NCBI GenBank assembly: GCA_937901055.1
Contig: CALCGO010000136.1
Location: 1-40,308 of the forward strand
Length of the DNA: 40,308 nt
DNA from: an uncultured Rhodobacterales bacterium
GTDB taxonomy: Bacteria > Pseudomonadota > Alphaproteobacteria > Rhodobacterales > Rhodobacteraceae
Reading direction: 5' to 3'
Part shown: piece by piece, positions 1 through 9,368 of the stretch
Layout: every line of letters starts with the position of its first letter
How positions within the stretch are numbered: the stretch's first letter is position 1
Position numbers and translations under genes: made by a program
Notes under the pieces: model-generated
What the model was told of the DNA's origin: nothing
The model's database searches: none
What the model saw: only the letters and a program-made list of their open reading frames with translations

Positions 1-548
1 CTATCGGGAATATCCTGATCTGGCACCAGTGGTACATTTGCCGCCCTAATTCCTTGATAAGCCAAATATATGCACGTCGGTGTCTTGGATGTACGGCTAA
101 CTCCAACGAGAATGACATCGGCTTGTCGCAGATATTCAGCACTTAGACCATCGTCATGCGAGATAGCGTAATCAATCGCGGATACCCGTTCCAGATAATC
201 CTTATCAACTTTGTACTGTTTACCAGGCTGGCCAGTTGGTTGAAGTCCATCAAGATCTTCGAACGCCTTCATAACAGGACCAAGTAAGGAGATTGCCTTG
301 AAGCCCAGTTTCTGACTTGCGGCCTCAATCAATTTGGTGATTTCCGCACTGACAATCGTATAAATAACTAAATCTACGCTTCCGAAGTCAGATACCAGTG
401 ATTTCGCACGCTCAATACTTCGGACAAACGGGTACATAGTGATTTCGACCGGCATCGCGACGAACTGGCTAGCGACCGCGTCTGCCGCTGCAGTAACAGT
501 TTCGCCAGTAGCGTCTGACATTAGTACTATTTGATAGGTTTTCGACAA
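1..548 (-). CDS. PPDK/PEP synthase regulatory protein (DUF299), 5' part
   Basis: This is the N-terminal 182 residues of a pyruvate,phosphate dikinase (or PEP synthase) regulatory protein, a bifunctional kinase/pyrophosphorylase that switches the dikinase on and off through a threonine next to its catalytic histidine. The gene runs off the left edge; the family is about 270-280 aa. Seen: an N-terminal SDATGET motif (residues 11-17) and the family P-loop GVSRTSKT at 149-156, followed by NVPLVP. I chose a TTG start because GGAG lies 7 nt upstream and the family usually begins just before the ISDSTGET-type motif; the first ATG (residue 10) would cut into it. It is divergent from hemE across the candidate origin. 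Whether the target is PPDK or PEP synthase cannot be told here. Confidence 0.9.
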   Translation of the reverse strand, partial: MSKTYQIVLMSDATGETVTAAADAVASQFVAMPVEITMYPFVRSIERAKSLVSDFGSVDLVIYTIVSAEITKLIEAASQKLGFKAISLLGPVMKAFEDLDGLQPTGQPGKQYKVDKDYLERVSAIDYAISHDDGLSAEYLRQADVILVGVSRTSKTPTCIYLAYQGIRAANVPLVPDQDIPD

Positions 549-877
549 TGCGATGCTCCGAAATCTGCTTGTGGATTATTTAGGGGGTAACTTATGGAGA
601 AGTCCATCTAGTCCACAGGAGAATTTTCTTATGAAAGTTTTACACACCATTTGATTTTCTATTCACATTTTTATACTTGGGGACAGAAGATTTTGCCGCT
701 TGTGGATAAAAACTGCGCTTTTCACAAAACAATTTACAAAATAACGCATATAGGCGCAGATGTCGCTATGGATAACCCTGTGCAAAACTATCTAAACGCG
801 GTAATCCACATTATTCAGACTATCTACTATCAACCACCACTTCTCTTAAATATTTATATTATAAGAGGGAGAACAAA
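549..877. other. Candidate chromosomal replication origin (oriC)
   Basis: This gene-free stretch separates the PPDK regulator and hemE, the same pair that flanks the Caulobacter origin (Cori, between hemE and the RP001 homologue). It holds one perfect DnaA box, TGTGGATAA at 701-709 (reverse of TTATCCACA), and two one-mismatch boxes of the TAATCCACA type at 570-578 (reverse) and 802-810 (forward). Weaker matches lie at 767-775 (TATGGATAA) and 609-617 (TAGTCCACA). It is visibly richer in A and T than the flanking genes, most of all at 849-864. I see no clear CtrA site (TTAA-N7-TTAA) and no GANTC cluster. The parAB/parS cluster starting 4.6 kb away supports the assignment. A 76-codon reading frame here looks spurious. 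Confidence 0.65.
843..867. other. AT-only inverted repeat upstream of hemE
   Basis: CTCTTA (843-848) and TAAGAG (862-867) form perfect 6-bp arms around a 13-nt loop made only of A and T. It lies at the hemE edge of the candidate origin and overlaps the hemE ribosome-binding site (AGAGGGAG). It could be the DNA-unwinding element, part of the hemE promoter (TATTTATATTAT resembles a -10 region), or an operator. The sequence alone does not decide. Confidence 0.4.
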
Positions 878-1915
878 ATGACCGGATCGCCAAAGAAAAC
901 TTTGCTTCGCGCACTAGCTGGGGAAACGCTAAATACGCCTCCTGTTTGGATGATGCGTCAAGCTGGACGATATTTGCCAGAATATCGCGAGTTACGCGCC
1001 ACAGCAGGTGGGTTTTTAGACCTATGCTATAACCCGGAATTTGCTACAGAAGTTACAATGCAACCAATCCGTCGATATGGGTTTGATGGCGCGATCCTGT
1101 TTGCCGATATTTTGTTGCTACCCCAGGCATTGGGAATGGATCTTTGGTTTGAAACAGGTGAAGGACCACGGCTTAATCCGGTAACTTGTGCGGCTGATTT
1201 GGGTAAACTAAAGGGCAAAGATGACATTCATGATGTTCTAGGACCGGTTTATGAGACCGTTAAGCGTCTTTCAGGGGAACTTCCCAAGGAAACTACGTTG
1301 ATCGGCTTTGCTGGGGCTCCTTGGACGGTTGCGACCTATATGGTTGCTGGTCGAGGAACAGTTGATCAAGGGCCAGCGCGTGAATGGATGTACCGTGATC
1401 CGATCGGTTTCGGGCAGCTTATTGATCTTATCACAGAATCGACGATTGAATATCTAGCGAAGCAGGTCGAAGCGGGAGCGGAAGTTATCAAATTGTTTGA
1501 TAGCTGGGCCGGTGCGCTTGGCGGGTCTTGTTTTGAAGAATATGCATTGAAACCAGCGATTAGGATCGCGACAGAGCTGAAAGCCCGGTTCCCGGGACTG
1601 CCCGTAATCGGTTTTCCGCGCGGTGCGGGTGGTGGATATATCAAGTTCGCGGATGCTGGCGTTTTTGATGGTGTTGCGATTGATACGTCCGTACCAGCAG
1701 ATTGGGCACGAGATGTACTGCAAAATAAAGTTACCGTACAAGGCAACCTTGATCCAATGTTGCTAATCACTGGTGGGGAGTCTTTGGAACGCGAAACTAG
1801 GAGGCTGGTGGAAATTCTTGGTCAGGGACCATATATTTTTAACCTAGGACACGGAATTACACCACAAGGCGATCCCGCCAATGTTGAAAAAATGTTGAAA
1901 GTTATCAGAGGGTAA
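878..1915 (+). CDS. hemE: Uroporphyrinogen decarboxylase
   Basis: HemE decarboxylates the four acetate side chains of uroporphyrinogen III to give coproporphyrinogen III, in the cytoplasm, on the way to haem and possibly bacteriochlorophyll. At 345 aa it has the usual length. Seen: the substrate-binding [12 protein letters not shown] motif at residues 26-37, the catalytic-aspartate region FADIL at 75-79, and GHGITPQ near the C-terminus. The ATG follows AGAGGGAG at good spacing. It forms an operon with hemJ, whose GTG start lies 4 nt after the stop. Its position beside the candidate origin matches the conserved alphaproteobacterial layout. Confidence 0.97.
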   Translation: MTGSPKKTLLRALAGETLNTPPVWMMRQAGRYLPEYRELRATAGGFLDLCYNPEFATEVTMQPIRRYGFDGAILFADILLLPQALGMDLWFETGEGPRLNPVTCAADLGKLKGKDDIHDVLGPVYETVKRLSGELPKETTLIGFAGAPWTVATYMVAGRGTVDQGPAREWMYRDPIGFGQLIDLITESTIEYLAKQVEAGAEVIKLFDSWAGALGGSCFEEYALKPAIRIATELKARFPGLPVIGFPRGAGGGYIKFADAGVFDGVAIDTSVPADWARDVLQNKVTVQGNLDPMLLITGGESLERETRRLVEILGQGPYIFNLGHGITPQGDPANVEKMLKVIRG

Positions 1916-1919
1916 CCGC

Positions 1920-2372
1920 GTGTCTGACTTTCTATTATCAGCTTATCCATGGATATTGTCCCTACACATTGTGTCGGTGATATCATGGATGGCCGGTATG
2001 TTTTATTTGCCGCGGCTGTTTGTATATCACGCAGAAACCGCACCCGTTGGCAGCGAGCAGTCCGAGATTTTCAAGGTTATGGAGCGTAAACTGCTGCGGG
2101 CGATCATCAATCCAGCGATGACAGCGACATGGGTATTTGGTCTGTGCCTTGTTTTCACTCCGGGTATTGTAGACTGGTCGTCAGTTTGGCCTTGGGTGAA
2201 AGCGGCTATGGTTATTAGTATGTCGGGATTTCACGGCTGGCTGTCAGCGCGACGTAAAGAATTTGAGCGGGACGAAAACACGCGAAGCGGGCGCACATAC
2301 CGTATATCGAACGAAATACCGACGGTATTGATGTTAATCATCGTATTTATGGTAATTCCAAAGCCATTTTGA
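1920..2372 (+). CDS. hemJ: Protoporphyrinogen IX oxidase, HemJ type
   Basis: HemJ is an integral membrane haem enzyme that oxidises protoporphyrinogen IX to protoporphyrin IX. The 150-aa protein has about four hydrophobic segments and the typical N-terminus: LHIVSVISWMAGMFYLPRLF carries the conserved histidine of helix 1, then the YHAE segment, and later an R-K-E-F-E loop before the last helix. The start is GTG, 4 nt after the hemE stop, with GAGGG just upstream, so the two haem enzymes are probably translated from one mRNA. The name rests on these motifs and on the hemE neighbourhood. Confidence 0.9.
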   Translation: MSDFLLSAYPWILSLHIVSVISWMAGMFYLPRLFVYHAETAPVGSEQSEIFKVMERKLLRAIINPAMTATWVFGLCLVFTPGIVDWSSVWPWVKAAMVISMSGFHGWLSARRKEFERDENTRSGRTYRISNEIPTVLMLIIVFMVIPKPF

Positions 2373-2374
2373 TC

Positions 2375-2409
2375 ACCAATTGACAATTGGTTGGAAAAAC
2401 CGATATGTA
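2375..2409 (+). promoter_or_regulatory. Putative rho promoter with overlapping palindrome
   Basis: A perfect -35 hexamer TTGACA (2380-2385) is followed after 18 nt by TATGTA (2404-2409) as a -10-like element. The -35 sits inside a perfect dyad, ACCAATT-GAC-AATTGGT (2375-2391), so a repressor bound there would block RNA polymerase. The dyad has no T-run, so I do not read it as a hemJ terminator. Confidence 0.5.
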
Positions 2410-2416
2410 ACTGCAA

Positions 2417-2444
2417 GCACGGGCGGTCCTCGCCCAAAATGTGC
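2417..2444 (+). other. Hairpin in the rho leader
   Basis: GGGCG (2421-2425) and CGCCC (2431-2435) pair around GTCCT, and GCAC/GTGC just outside extend the stem across an asymmetric bulge. It lies about 65 nt before the rho start. E. coli rho is autoregulated by attenuation in its leader, so a structured leader is plausible, but the function here is inferred. Confidence 0.3.
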
Positions 2445-2506
2445 GCTCCCCAATTGAAAAGCTTTGCATGGCGGTTGCCGTGTGGACGCAGAACTATGGT
2501 AAATTT

Positions 2507-3778
2507 ATGGAAATCGAAAAACTATCTTTAGCCGAATTGAAGGCTAAAACTCCGGCGGACTTGTTGGCTACTGCCGAGGATCTGGATATCGAGAACGCAT
2601 CATCTATGCGCAAGGGCGATATGATGTTCGCGATCCTAAAGGAAATGGCCGAAGATGGCGTCGAGATTTCCGGTGACGGGGTGGTCGAGGTTCTAAAAGA
2701 CGGTTTCGGGTTCTTACGCTCACCAGCAGCAAACTATTTGGCTGGGCCAGAAGATATATACGTTAGCCCAGAACAAATCCGCAAATTCTCGCTTCGGACC
2801 GGAGATACTGTCGACGGCGTTATCAAGGCACCGGGCGAAGGTGAAAAGTATTTCGGCTTGGTGAACGTTTCGCTAATCAATTTCGAAGACCCGGAAAAGT
2901 CGAAGCATAAAATCAACTTTGACAATCTCACACCGCTTTATCCGGACGAACGACTGGTGATGGAGATCGAAGATCCCACCATCAAGGACAAGACTCCACG
3001 GATTATTGATCTAGTGGCGCCTATTGGTAAAGGACAGCGGTCATTGGTTGTAGCGCCACCTAGAACTGGTAAGACCATGATTTTGCAGAATATTGCGAAG
3101 TCTATTGCAGCGAACCACCCAGAATGTTTCTTGATTGTACTATTGGTGGACGAGCGACCCGAAGAAGTCACGGATATGCAGCGTAGTGTTAAGGGTGAGG
3201 TTGTAGCCTCCACGTTCGATGAACCTGCTTCGCGACACGTAGCGGTCGCGGAAATGGTTATCGAGAAAGCGAAACGGCTTGTTGAGCATAAACGTGATGT
3301 CGTGATCCTATTGGATTCCATCACGAGACTTGGCCGCGCATTTAACACTGTTGTCCCGTCATCTGGCAAGGTTTTGACCGGTGGTGTTGATGCGAACGCC
3401 CTGCAACGCCCAAAGCGTTTCTTTGGTGCGGCACGTAATATCGAAGAAGGCGGTTCGCTTACAATTATCGCGACTGCGCTGATTGATACAGGCAGCCGGA
3501 TGGACGAGGTTATTTTCGAGGAATTCAAAGGTACGGGTAACTCCGAGGTCGTGCTTGATCGTAAGATTGCGGATAAACGCGTGTTCCCGGCCATCGACAT
3601 TCTGAAATCCGGCACGCGGAAAGAGGAACTGCTCGTAGAAAAATCCGAGTTGTCCAAGATGTTCCTGCTTCGCCGCATTCTGAACCCGATGGGCACAACA
3701 GATGCTGCGGAATTCTTGCTTGGTAAGATGAAGCAAACGAAGACAAATTCGGAATTCTTCGATTCTATGAACAGCTAA
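2507..3778 (+). CDS. rho: Transcription termination factor Rho
   Basis: Rho is the hexameric RNA-dependent ATPase/helicase that ends transcription of untranslated RNA. From the ATG at 2507 it is 423 aa, the usual length. Seen in order: N-terminal helix domain, the RNA-binding GFGFLR motif (66-71), Walker A PPRTGKT (184-190), [10 protein letters not shown] (215-224), Walker B VILLD (266-270), and the R-loop region [20 protein letters not shown] (291-310). The frame stays open upstream to a GTG at 2441, but that extension has no family resemblance, and [16 protein letters not shown] matches the usual Rho N-terminus. No strong Shine-Dalgarno precedes 2507. It has its own promoter and terminator and is probably monocistronic. 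Confidence 0.96.
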   Translation: MEIEKLSLAELKAKTPADLLATAEDLDIENASSMRKGDMMFAILKEMAEDGVEISGDGVVEVLKDGFGFLRSPAANYLAGPEDIYVSPEQIRKFSLRTGDTVDGVIKAPGEGEKYFGLVNVSLINFEDPEKSKHKINFDNLTPLYPDERLVMEIEDPTIKDKTPRIIDLVAPIGKGQRSLVVAPPRTGKTMILQNIAKSIAANHPECFLIVLLVDERPEEVTDMQRSVKGEVVASTFDEPASRHVAVAEMVIEKAKRLVEHKRDVVILLDSITRLGRAFNTVVPSSGKVLTGGVDANALQRPKRFFGAARNIEEGGSLTIIATALIDTGSRMDEVIFEEFKGTGNSEVVLDRKIADKRVFPAIDILKSGTRKEELLVEKSELSKMFLLRRILNPMGTTDAAEFLLGKMKQTKTNSEFFDSMNS

Positions 3779-3794
3779 TGCCTGTTTTATTTCG

Positions 3795-3828
3795 ATGAAA
3801 ACCCGGGCAAAGTCTCGGGTTTTTTCAT
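3795..3828 (+). terminator. Rho-independent terminator after rho
   Basis: ATGAAAACCCG (3795-3805) pairs with CGGGTTTT and the CAT beyond it (3816-3828) around a 10-nt loop, and the 3' arm carries a run of six T. It lies 16 nt after the rho stop and before mnmE, and separates the two transcription units. Confidence 0.8.
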
Positions 3829-3849
3829 TAATTACAGAGAGATACGGAT

Positions 3850-5148
3850 ATGCAAGACACAATTTTCGCATTGGCAACGGCGCGTGGCCGGGCAGGTGTT
3901 GCGGTTGTGCGGGTATCTGGCCCGTTAGCTTGGGATGCGGTGTCCGGGATGGTTAACGACTTACCAAAACCAAAGCGACCCGCGCTTCGTATCGTTCGGA
4001 AGTTGGACAGAGAGGCTCTTGACGAAGCCCTGATCTTGACCTTCGACTCTGGTGCTAGCTTTACAGGCGAGCGCGTGGTTGAGATACATTTGCATGGCTC
4101 TGCTGCTGTAGTGGCGGCGGTTTTGCGTGAGCTTTCGAATAGCGCCGGTGTGAGATTGGCGTCGGCTGGCGAGTTCACACGTCAGGCACTCGATAACGGG
4201 CGGATGGACTTGGCGCAGGTTGAAGGTTTGGCTGACTTGATCGACGCTGAAACCGAAGCGCAGCGACGCCAGGCACTTACCGTCATGCGCGGTGCGCTGA
4301 GTGAAAAAACCCGGGTTTGGCGGGAGACGTTGATACGTGCAGTGGCGCTGTTAGAGGTCACTATCGATTTCGCAGACGAAGAAGTACCGGTAGACGTCTC
4401 ACCAGAAGTACTAGAGCTGATCGATATTGCCCGGCGCGGGATGCAGACCGAAGCAGACGGTAGCAGCATTTCGGAGCGGATCCGAGACGGGTTTGAAGTC
4501 GCTATTATAGGGCGTCCAAATGTTGGAAAATCCACCCTTTTGAATACGTTAGCGAAAAAGGATGCAGCGATTACATCAGAGATCGCTGGTACTACACGTG
4601 ACGTTATCGAGGTTCGGATGGATCTAGGCGGTTTGCCAATCACGTTGCTGGATACCGCTGGGCTGCGTGAATCTAAAGATGAAATCGAAGTTCTGGGAGT
4701 AGAACGTGCAAGAACGCGTGCGGATGCGGCTGACATTCGTGTGTTTTTACTTGAAGCTGGCGAGATGCACGAAGACTTGGGTGTAACGCACAGGGGTGGT
4801 GATATAGTCGCGTATGGTAAGGCCGACATGTTCAGCACGGACAGCTTGTCCGTTTCCGGGTTAACGGGAGTTGGCGTTGAAAAGTTGTTGAACCTTCTAT
4901 CTGAGGAACTTTCAGGTAGGGCCATTGGCGCCAGTTCGGCGGTTAGGGAGCGGCATCGTATTGCCTTGGTAGACGGGATAGCGGCGCTGAACAGCGCGGA
5001 GGTGCATGTGAAAGCTGGTGGCGAATGGTCTGATTTGGCCGCTGAAGACATGCGGCAAGCCTTGCGATCTTTAGATTCTATGATAGGGCGTGTAGATGTG
5101 GAAAATGTGCTAGATGTGATATTTTCCAGCTTCTGTATCGGTAAATAG
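3850..5148 (+). CDS. mnmE: tRNA uridine-5-carboxymethylaminomethyl modification GTPase MnmE
   Basis: MnmE works with MnmG to modify U34 of certain tRNAs. The 432-aa protein shows the N-terminal tetrahydrofolate-binding domain ([13 protein letters not shown]), a helical domain, and an embedded G domain: P-loop GRPNVGKS 221-228, GTTRD 247-251, DTAGLRE 268-274. It ends in the essential CIGK (429-432). The G4 motif reads GKAD (323-326) instead of NKxD, so the asparagine that reads guanine is replaced; I cannot say whether relatives share this. ATG follows AGAGAG. It is the first gene of mnmE-mnmG-rsmG-parA-parB. Confidence 0.96.
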   Translation: MQDTIFALATARGRAGVAVVRVSGPLAWDAVSGMVNDLPKPKRPALRIVRKLDREALDEALILTFDSGASFTGERVVEIHLHGSAAVVAAVLRELSNSAGVRLASAGEFTRQALDNGRMDLAQVEGLADLIDAETEAQRRQALTVMRGALSEKTRVWRETLIRAVALLEVTIDFADEEVPVDVSPEVLELIDIARRGMQTEADGSSISERIRDGFEVAIIGRPNVGKSTLLNTLAKKDAAITSEIAGTTRDVIEVRMDLGGLPITLLDTAGLRESKDEIEVLGVERARTRADAADIRVFLLEAGEMHEDLGVTHRGGDIVAYGKADMFSTDSLSVSGLTGVGVEKLLNLLSEELSGRAIGASSAVRERHRIALVDGIAALNSAEVHVKAGGEWSDLAAEDMRQALRSLDSMIGRVDVENVLDVIFSSFCIGK

Positions 5149-5151
5149 GAG

Positions 5152-5167
5152 TGTTTCACGTGAAACA
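5152..5167. other. parS centromere site 1 (perfect 16/16)
   Basis: TGTTTCACGTGAAACA is identical to the classical 16-bp ParB-binding palindrome. It falls on the translation start of mnmG: the GTG inside the palindrome (5160-5162) is the likely mnmG start codon. parA and parB lie 2.5-4.2 kb downstream. Confidence 0.95.
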
Positions 5168-7022
5168 TATGTTCGATGTAATCGTTATAGGCGGTGGTCA
5201 CGCAGGGTCAGAGGCGGCGCAGGCGGCGGCCCGAATGGGTGTGAAAACAGTCCTTATCACGTTGGCGTTCGATAAAATCGGTGAAATGTCCTGTAATCCC
5301 GCCATCGGCGGGCTTGGAAAAGGACATCTTGTTAGGGAAATCGATGCGCTTGATGGTGTGATGGGTCGAGTGGCGGATCAAGCTGGTATCCAATTTAGGC
5401 TGCTAAACCGCCGGAAGGGACCCGCAGTACAGGGTCCACGAGCACAAGCTGATCGTCGGATATACAAAACAGCGATGCAAGCCGAGTTCAAAAACCGACC
5501 AAACTTGGAAGTTTTACAAGCAGAAGTAGCGGACTTGATCGTTTCGCATGGACGCGTAGAGGGCGTGGTTCTGGTTGACGGCAGTGTAATAACCGCCGGC
5601 GCGGTAATCCTGACAGCAGGTACGTTCCTTCGCGGAGTAATCCATATAGGCGGTGAAACGCATACCGGTGGTCGGATGGGGGACAAGTCGTCGATAGCTT
5701 TGGCTGAGAGAATTGATGCGTTGGGCTTGCCTTTGGGGCGCCTGAAGACGGGGACACCACCTAGATTGGATGGGCGAACCATCAACTGGGATGGGCTGGA
5801 GATGCAAAAAGGCGATGACTCTCCCACGATGTTTTCGTTCATGTCAGACGAGCCGACAGCGCGGCAGGTTTCCTGTGGGATTACACACACTAATAGCCAA
5901 ACACATGATATTATTCGGAAAAATCTAGATAAATCAGCAATGTATAGCGGGAAGATCGAAGGGGTTGGACCTAGGTATTGCCCTTCGATAGAAGACAAAA
6001 TTGTTCGATTCGCCGATAAAGATAATCACCAAGTTTTTCTGGAACCGGAGGGCTTGAATAACCCGACTATATACCCGAATGGTATCTCGACCTCGTTACC
6101 ATTGGAGGTACAAGAAGCGTATGTCACTTCGATAAGAGGCCTGGAAAACGTTAAAATCTTGCAACCCGGCTATGCGATTGAATACGATTATATAGACCCG
6201 AGGGCGTTACGGTCGACATTGGAAGTTAAGACGGCCCCAGGGCTCTACTTCGCCGGTCAGGTAAACGGAACCACGGGATACGAGGAAGCGGCCGCACAGG
6301 GGCTTGTGGCTGGGTTGAATGCAGCGCTGGCTGTTAAGGACCGCGAGCCTTTGTTTTTTGACCGTGCTGATGGTTACATTGGGGTAATGATAGATGATTT
6401 GGTAACGCGCGGTGTTTCGGAGCCGTACCGGATGTTTACTTCCAGAGCAGAATATCGACTTTCTCTGCGCGCGGATAATGCAGATCAACGCCTAACGCCG
6501 ATTGGGGTGTCTATGGGATGTGTTTCAGACCAAAGAAAAAAGGTGTTTGACGAACGCATGGAGTCTTTGACAAAAGCCAAAACGAGTTGCGAGAACCTGT
6601 CAGTTTCGCCAAAGGAAGCAGGCGAATATGGCATCAAGGTAAACCAAGACGGAGTTCGGCGTACGGCTATTGATCTGCTGTCATATCAAGATGTGAGTAT
6701 ATCCAAACTATCGAATATTTGGGCTGAGCTATCAGACATGCCAGCAAAAATTGCACAACAAGTTGAGAACGACGCACGTTATGCGCATTATATTGAACGC
6801 CAAAAGAGAGATGTTGAAGCGATGCGACGGGACGAGGCGTTGAAAATTCCGGCGGATTTCAACTATGAAAATATAGTCGGGCTGTCGAATGAGCTACGAA
6901 GCAAATTATCGAGCATACAGCCATCAACGTTGGGGCAAGCTGGAAGGATTGATGGGATGACGCCCGCGGGGCTTACGCTAATACTAGCTAGTATACGCAA
7001 ACCGAAGAAGCGCTCGGCATGA
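5160..7022 (+). CDS. mnmG: tRNA uridine-5-carboxymethylaminomethyl modification enzyme MnmG
   Basis: MnmG (GidA) is the FAD- and NADH-using partner of MnmE in tRNA wobble-uridine modification. Seen: the dinucleotide fold [12 protein letters not shown] near the N-terminus, [37 protein letters not shown], and the [17 protein letters not shown] signature. I chose the GTG at 5160 (620 aa): AGGAG (5147-5151) sits 8 nt upstream, and the resulting [13 protein letters not shown] start looks like related proteins. ATG 5169 is too far from the SD and GTG 5151 overlaps it. The start codon lies inside parS site 1, so ParB spreading could affect expression. The stop overlaps rsmG by 4 nt (ATGA). Confidence 0.95.
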   Translation: MKHMFDVIVIGGGHAGSEAAQAAARMGVKTVLITLAFDKIGEMSCNPAIGGLGKGHLVREIDALDGVMGRVADQAGIQFRLLNRRKGPAVQGPRAQADRRIYKTAMQAEFKNRPNLEVLQAEVADLIVSHGRVEGVVLVDGSVITAGAVILTAGTFLRGVIHIGGETHTGGRMGDKSSIALAERIDALGLPLGRLKTGTPPRLDGRTINWDGLEMQKGDDSPTMFSFMSDEPTARQVSCGITHTNSQTHDIIRKNLDKSAMYSGKIEGVGPRYCPSIEDKIVRFADKDNHQVFLEPEGLNNPTIYPNGISTSLPLEVQEAYVTSIRGLENVKILQPGYAIEYDYIDPRALRSTLEVKTAPGLYFAGQVNGTTGYEEAAAQGLVAGLNAALAVKDREPLFFDRADGYIGVMIDDLVTRGVSEPYRMFTSRAEYRLSLRADNADQRLTPIGVSMGCVSDQRKKVFDERMESLTKAKTSCENLSVSPKEAGEYGIKVNQDGVRRTAIDLLSYQDVSISKLSNIWAELSDMPAKIAQQVENDARYAHYIERQKRDVEAMRRDEALKIPADFNYENIVGLSNELRSKLSSIQPSTLGQAGRIDGMTPAGLTLILASIRKPKKRSA

Positions 7023-7654
7023 GTGCTGTAGCGACCTCCCAAGCAAGCTTTGCTGGAATGTTTGATGTTTCACGTGAAACAATGGATCGGCTGCAAGCGT
7101 ATGCGGCTTTGTTGGTAAAGTGGAACCCGAAGATAAATTTAGTAGCGAAGTCGACAATACCAGATGTTTGGCACCGGCACATGGCAGATTCCGCACAACT
7201 TTGGTCGCTGGCGCCGCAAGGGGTGAAGACATGGATGGATATCGGATCGGGTGCCGGATTTCCAGGGCTAGTGATCGGCGCTATCGCAGCAGAAAAGGCG
7301 CCGGATTTGGCGGTTACACTTGTCGAAAGCGACAGAAGAAAAGCCATATTTCTTCAATCAGCCGCAAGAGAGATGGGAATCACAGTAAAAGTAGTAGCGA
7401 AGCGAATTGAACATCTGGAGCCACAGAATGCAGATATACTATCTGCACGGGCACTTTCTTCACTTCCACAACTTCTTGAATTTGCAACAAAACACAGAAA
7501 GCCAGACGGTGTCTGCTTGTTTCCCAAGGGCGCAAGGGTCGATTCGGAATTGACCGAAGCCTCATCATGTTGGCATATGGCATACGAGACATTTCCTAGT
7601 ATGACTGATCCCGACGCAGTTATACTCCGTATTGGAGAATTCAAGCGTGTCTAA
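7019..7654 (+). CDS. rsmG: 16S rRNA (guanine527-N7) methyltransferase RsmG
   Basis: RsmG (GidB) uses S-adenosylmethionine to methylate N7 of G527 in 16S rRNA. The 211-aa protein has the family N-terminus ([16 protein letters not shown]), a SAM-binding glycine loop [12 protein letters not shown] around 72-83, and [12 protein letters not shown] following it. It starts at the ATGA overlap with mnmG. Codons 17-21 (VSRET) are encoded by parS site 2, so the protein sequence there is constrained by ParB binding. M14 just before the site is an alternative start. The 3' end overlaps the likely parA start by 8 nt. Confidence 0.94.
   Translation: MSAVATSQASFAGMFDVSRETMDRLQAYAALLVKWNPKINLVAKSTIPDVWHRHMADSAQLWSLAPQGVKTWMDIGSGAGFPGLVIGAIAAEKAPDLAVTLVESDRRKAIFLQSAAREMGITVKVVAKRIEHLEPQNADILSARALSSLPQLLEFATKHRKPDGVCLFPKGARVDSELTEASSCWHMAYETFPSMTDPDAVILRIGEFKRV
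7066..7081. other. parS centromere site 2 (perfect 16/16)
   Basis: A second exact TGTTTCACGTGAAACA lies inside rsmG, 1914 bp from the first and 566 bp before the parA start. It is read as codons for Val-Ser-Arg-Glu-Thr. Confidence 0.95.
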
Positions 7655-8465
7655 AAGCACTATAACACCTAGTAAGAACCCAACAGTAATTGCCGTGGCC
7701 AATCAAAAAGGTGGGGTTGGAAAAACTACGACGGCAATAAATTTGGGTACTGCATTGGCGGCTGTTGGTCGGAAAGTTCTGCTCATCGACCTGGATTCTC
7801 AAGGAAATGCTTCGACTGGGTTGGGAATTTCGCTAGATATGCGCAAAATGACGACCTATGATTTGCTTGTCGGAGACACTACGCTTTCAGCAGTCATGCA
7901 GGAAACGATGATCCCGAATTTTTTCATTGCGCCTTCCACCAATGACTTAAGTTCGGCGGACGTGGATATGGTGAATGATCCAAATCGCGTGCTGCGGATG
8001 AGAAAAGCGCTGACATCTGATGATGCCCTAGCCTGCAAGTTCGATTACATATTGATTGATTGCCCACCCTCGCTGAATTTACTAACCGTAAATGCGATGG
8101 TTGCGGCGGACTCGGTTCTCGTTCCATTGCAGTGCGAATTTTTTGCGCTTGAAGGTCTGTCGCAACTGATGCTGACCATCCGCGAAGTCAAGCAATCTCT
8201 GAACCCCAAATTGAGTATCCAAGGTATCGTGCTTACTATGTATGATCGCCGGAATAACCTGTCGAAACAGGTTGAGGATGATGTGCGCGAAAACCTCGGA
8301 AATTTGGTTTACGACACCATTATTCCTCGTAATATCCGTCTTAGTGAGGCTCCCTCACATTCGGTACCGGCGTTGATTTACGATCACAGAAGTTCCGGCA
8401 GCATTGCATACCAGAAACTAGCTGCCGAGTTACTTCGGCGTATGAATGACAACGTAACAGATTGA
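7647..8465 (+). CDS. parA: Chromosome partitioning ATPase ParA
   Basis: ParA is the Walker-type ATPase that moves ParB-parS complexes and so segregates newly replicated origins. The deviant Walker A is KGGVGKTTT (21-29), followed by LLIDLDSQGNAS and LIDCPPSLNLLT. From the GTG at 7647 it is 272 aa. GGAG at 7634-7637 is 9 nt upstream, which favours this start over the in-frame TTG at 7632. It overlaps the rsmG end by 8 nt, suggesting translational coupling, and precedes parB by 12 nt. With two perfect parS sites close by, a chromosomal rather than plasmid system is clear. Confidence 0.96.
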   Translation: MSKSTITPSKNPTVIAVANQKGGVGKTTTAINLGTALAAVGRKVLLIDLDSQGNASTGLGISLDMRKMTTYDLLVGDTTLSAVMQETMIPNFFIAPSTNDLSSADVDMVNDPNRVLRMRKALTSDDALACKFDYILIDCPPSLNLLTVNAMVAADSVLVPLQCEFFALEGLSQLMLTIREVKQSLNPKLSIQGIVLTMYDRRNNLSKQVEDDVRENLGNLVYDTIIPRNIRLSEAPSHSVPALIYDHRSSGSIAYQKLAAELLRRMNDNVTD

Positions 8466-8477
8466 AAATGTTGAAAA

Positions 8478-9368
8478 ATGGCAAAGAGAACTGAACGTAA
8501 AAGCTTAGGTCGCGGTCTTTCCGCATTATTGGCAGATGTGAATCTTGACGAGGGTGATGCCAGTCAAGCGATGACAGCCACTCGATCAAGCGACACAGAT
8601 ATGCCGATTGAAAAGGTTTTCGCGAATCCGGATCAGCCACGTCGAACATTTGCCGAAAAGGATCTAGAAGACCTGACAGCGTCGATCACCGAAAAAGGTG
8701 TTATTCAGCCGTTAATCGTCAGGCCCGATCCGAATAACCAAGGCGGTTATCAAATCGTTGCCGGCGAACGCCGTTGGCGCGCGGCGCAGCGGGCGAAATT
8801 GCACAAAATTCCTGTTCTGATCCGCAATTTGACCGATACAGAAGTGCTGGAACTCGCCATTATCGAAAATATCCAACGGGCAGATCTGAACGCTGTGGAG
8901 GAGGCGATGGGGTATCGCCAACTAATGGATAGGTTCGGACACACACAAGAGAAAATGGCGGAAGCCTTGGGCAAAAGCCGCAGCCATATCGCGAACCTTC
9001 TTCGGCTCTTAAGTTTGCCACCAAAAGTGCAAGAATATCTTCAAAATGGCCAGATTTCCGCAGGTCATGCGAGAGCACTGGTACCAGCGAGTGACCCGGT
9101 GGCGCTCGCACGCGAGATTATTTCGAAAGGGTTGTCTGTCCGACAGGCTGAGGCACTGGCGAAAGCAAAAAAGCCGGGCGAAAAGCAAAAACGGCAACTG
9201 AAACCAACTAAGGATGCAGACACACGGGCGATCGAAAATGACCTATCCACGCATCTTGGCGCGAAGGTAAGTATTGACCACAAAACTGGTGGTCAAAGCG
9301 GAGAGTTGCGGATCAAATACACGGATTTGGAACAGCTTGATGGACTATGTCGGCTTCTGTCACATTAA
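8478..9368 (+). CDS. parB: Chromosome partitioning protein ParB
   Basis: ParB binds parS, clamps and spreads on DNA using CTP, and stimulates ParA. The 296-aa protein has the N-terminal ParA-interacting KSLGRGLSALL, the CTP-binding GERRWRAA box (96-103), ENIQRADLN (130-137), a helix-turn-helix around 155-180 (MAEALGKSRSHIANLLRLL), and a C-terminal dimerisation region ending LDGLCRLLSH. It is the last gene of the operon; its stop abuts the stop of the convergent DUF454 gene with no gap. Confidence 0.97.
   Translation: MAKRTERKSLGRGLSALLADVNLDEGDASQAMTATRSSDTDMPIEKVFANPDQPRRTFAEKDLEDLTASITEKGVIQPLIVRPDPNNQGGYQIVAGERRWRAAQRAKLHKIPVLIRNLTDTEVLELAIIENIQRADLNAVEEAMGYRQLMDRFGHTQEKMAEALGKSRSHIANLLRLLSLPPKVQEYLQNGQISAGHARALVPASDPVALAREIISKGLSVRQAEALAKAKKPGEKQKRQLKPTKDADTRAIENDLSTHLGAKVSIDHKTGGQSGELRIKYTDLEQLDGLCRLLSH

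Noticed and set aside
549-877. CtrA-type sites (TTAA-N7-TTAA) in the origin region
   Set aside because: Looked for because Caulobacter Cori has them; none found by eye.
651-881. 76-codon plus-strand reading frame between the PPDK regulator and hemE
   Set aside because: It crosses the DnaA boxes, is AT-biased with no domain, has no Shine-Dalgarno and overlaps the hemE start; it is best explained as chance in the origin region.
2441-2506. N-terminal extension of rho from GTG 2441
   Set aside because: The 22 extra residues are unlike Rho and would consume the leader; no good Shine-Dalgarno.
2938-3696. 252-codon minus-strand frame opposite rho
   Set aside because: Antisense shadow of a strongly conserved gene; low-complexity Ser/Arg composition.
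4182-5201. 339-codon minus-strand frame opposite mnmE
   Set aside because: Serine- and arginine-rich antisense shadow of a well-conserved gene, without recognisable domain.
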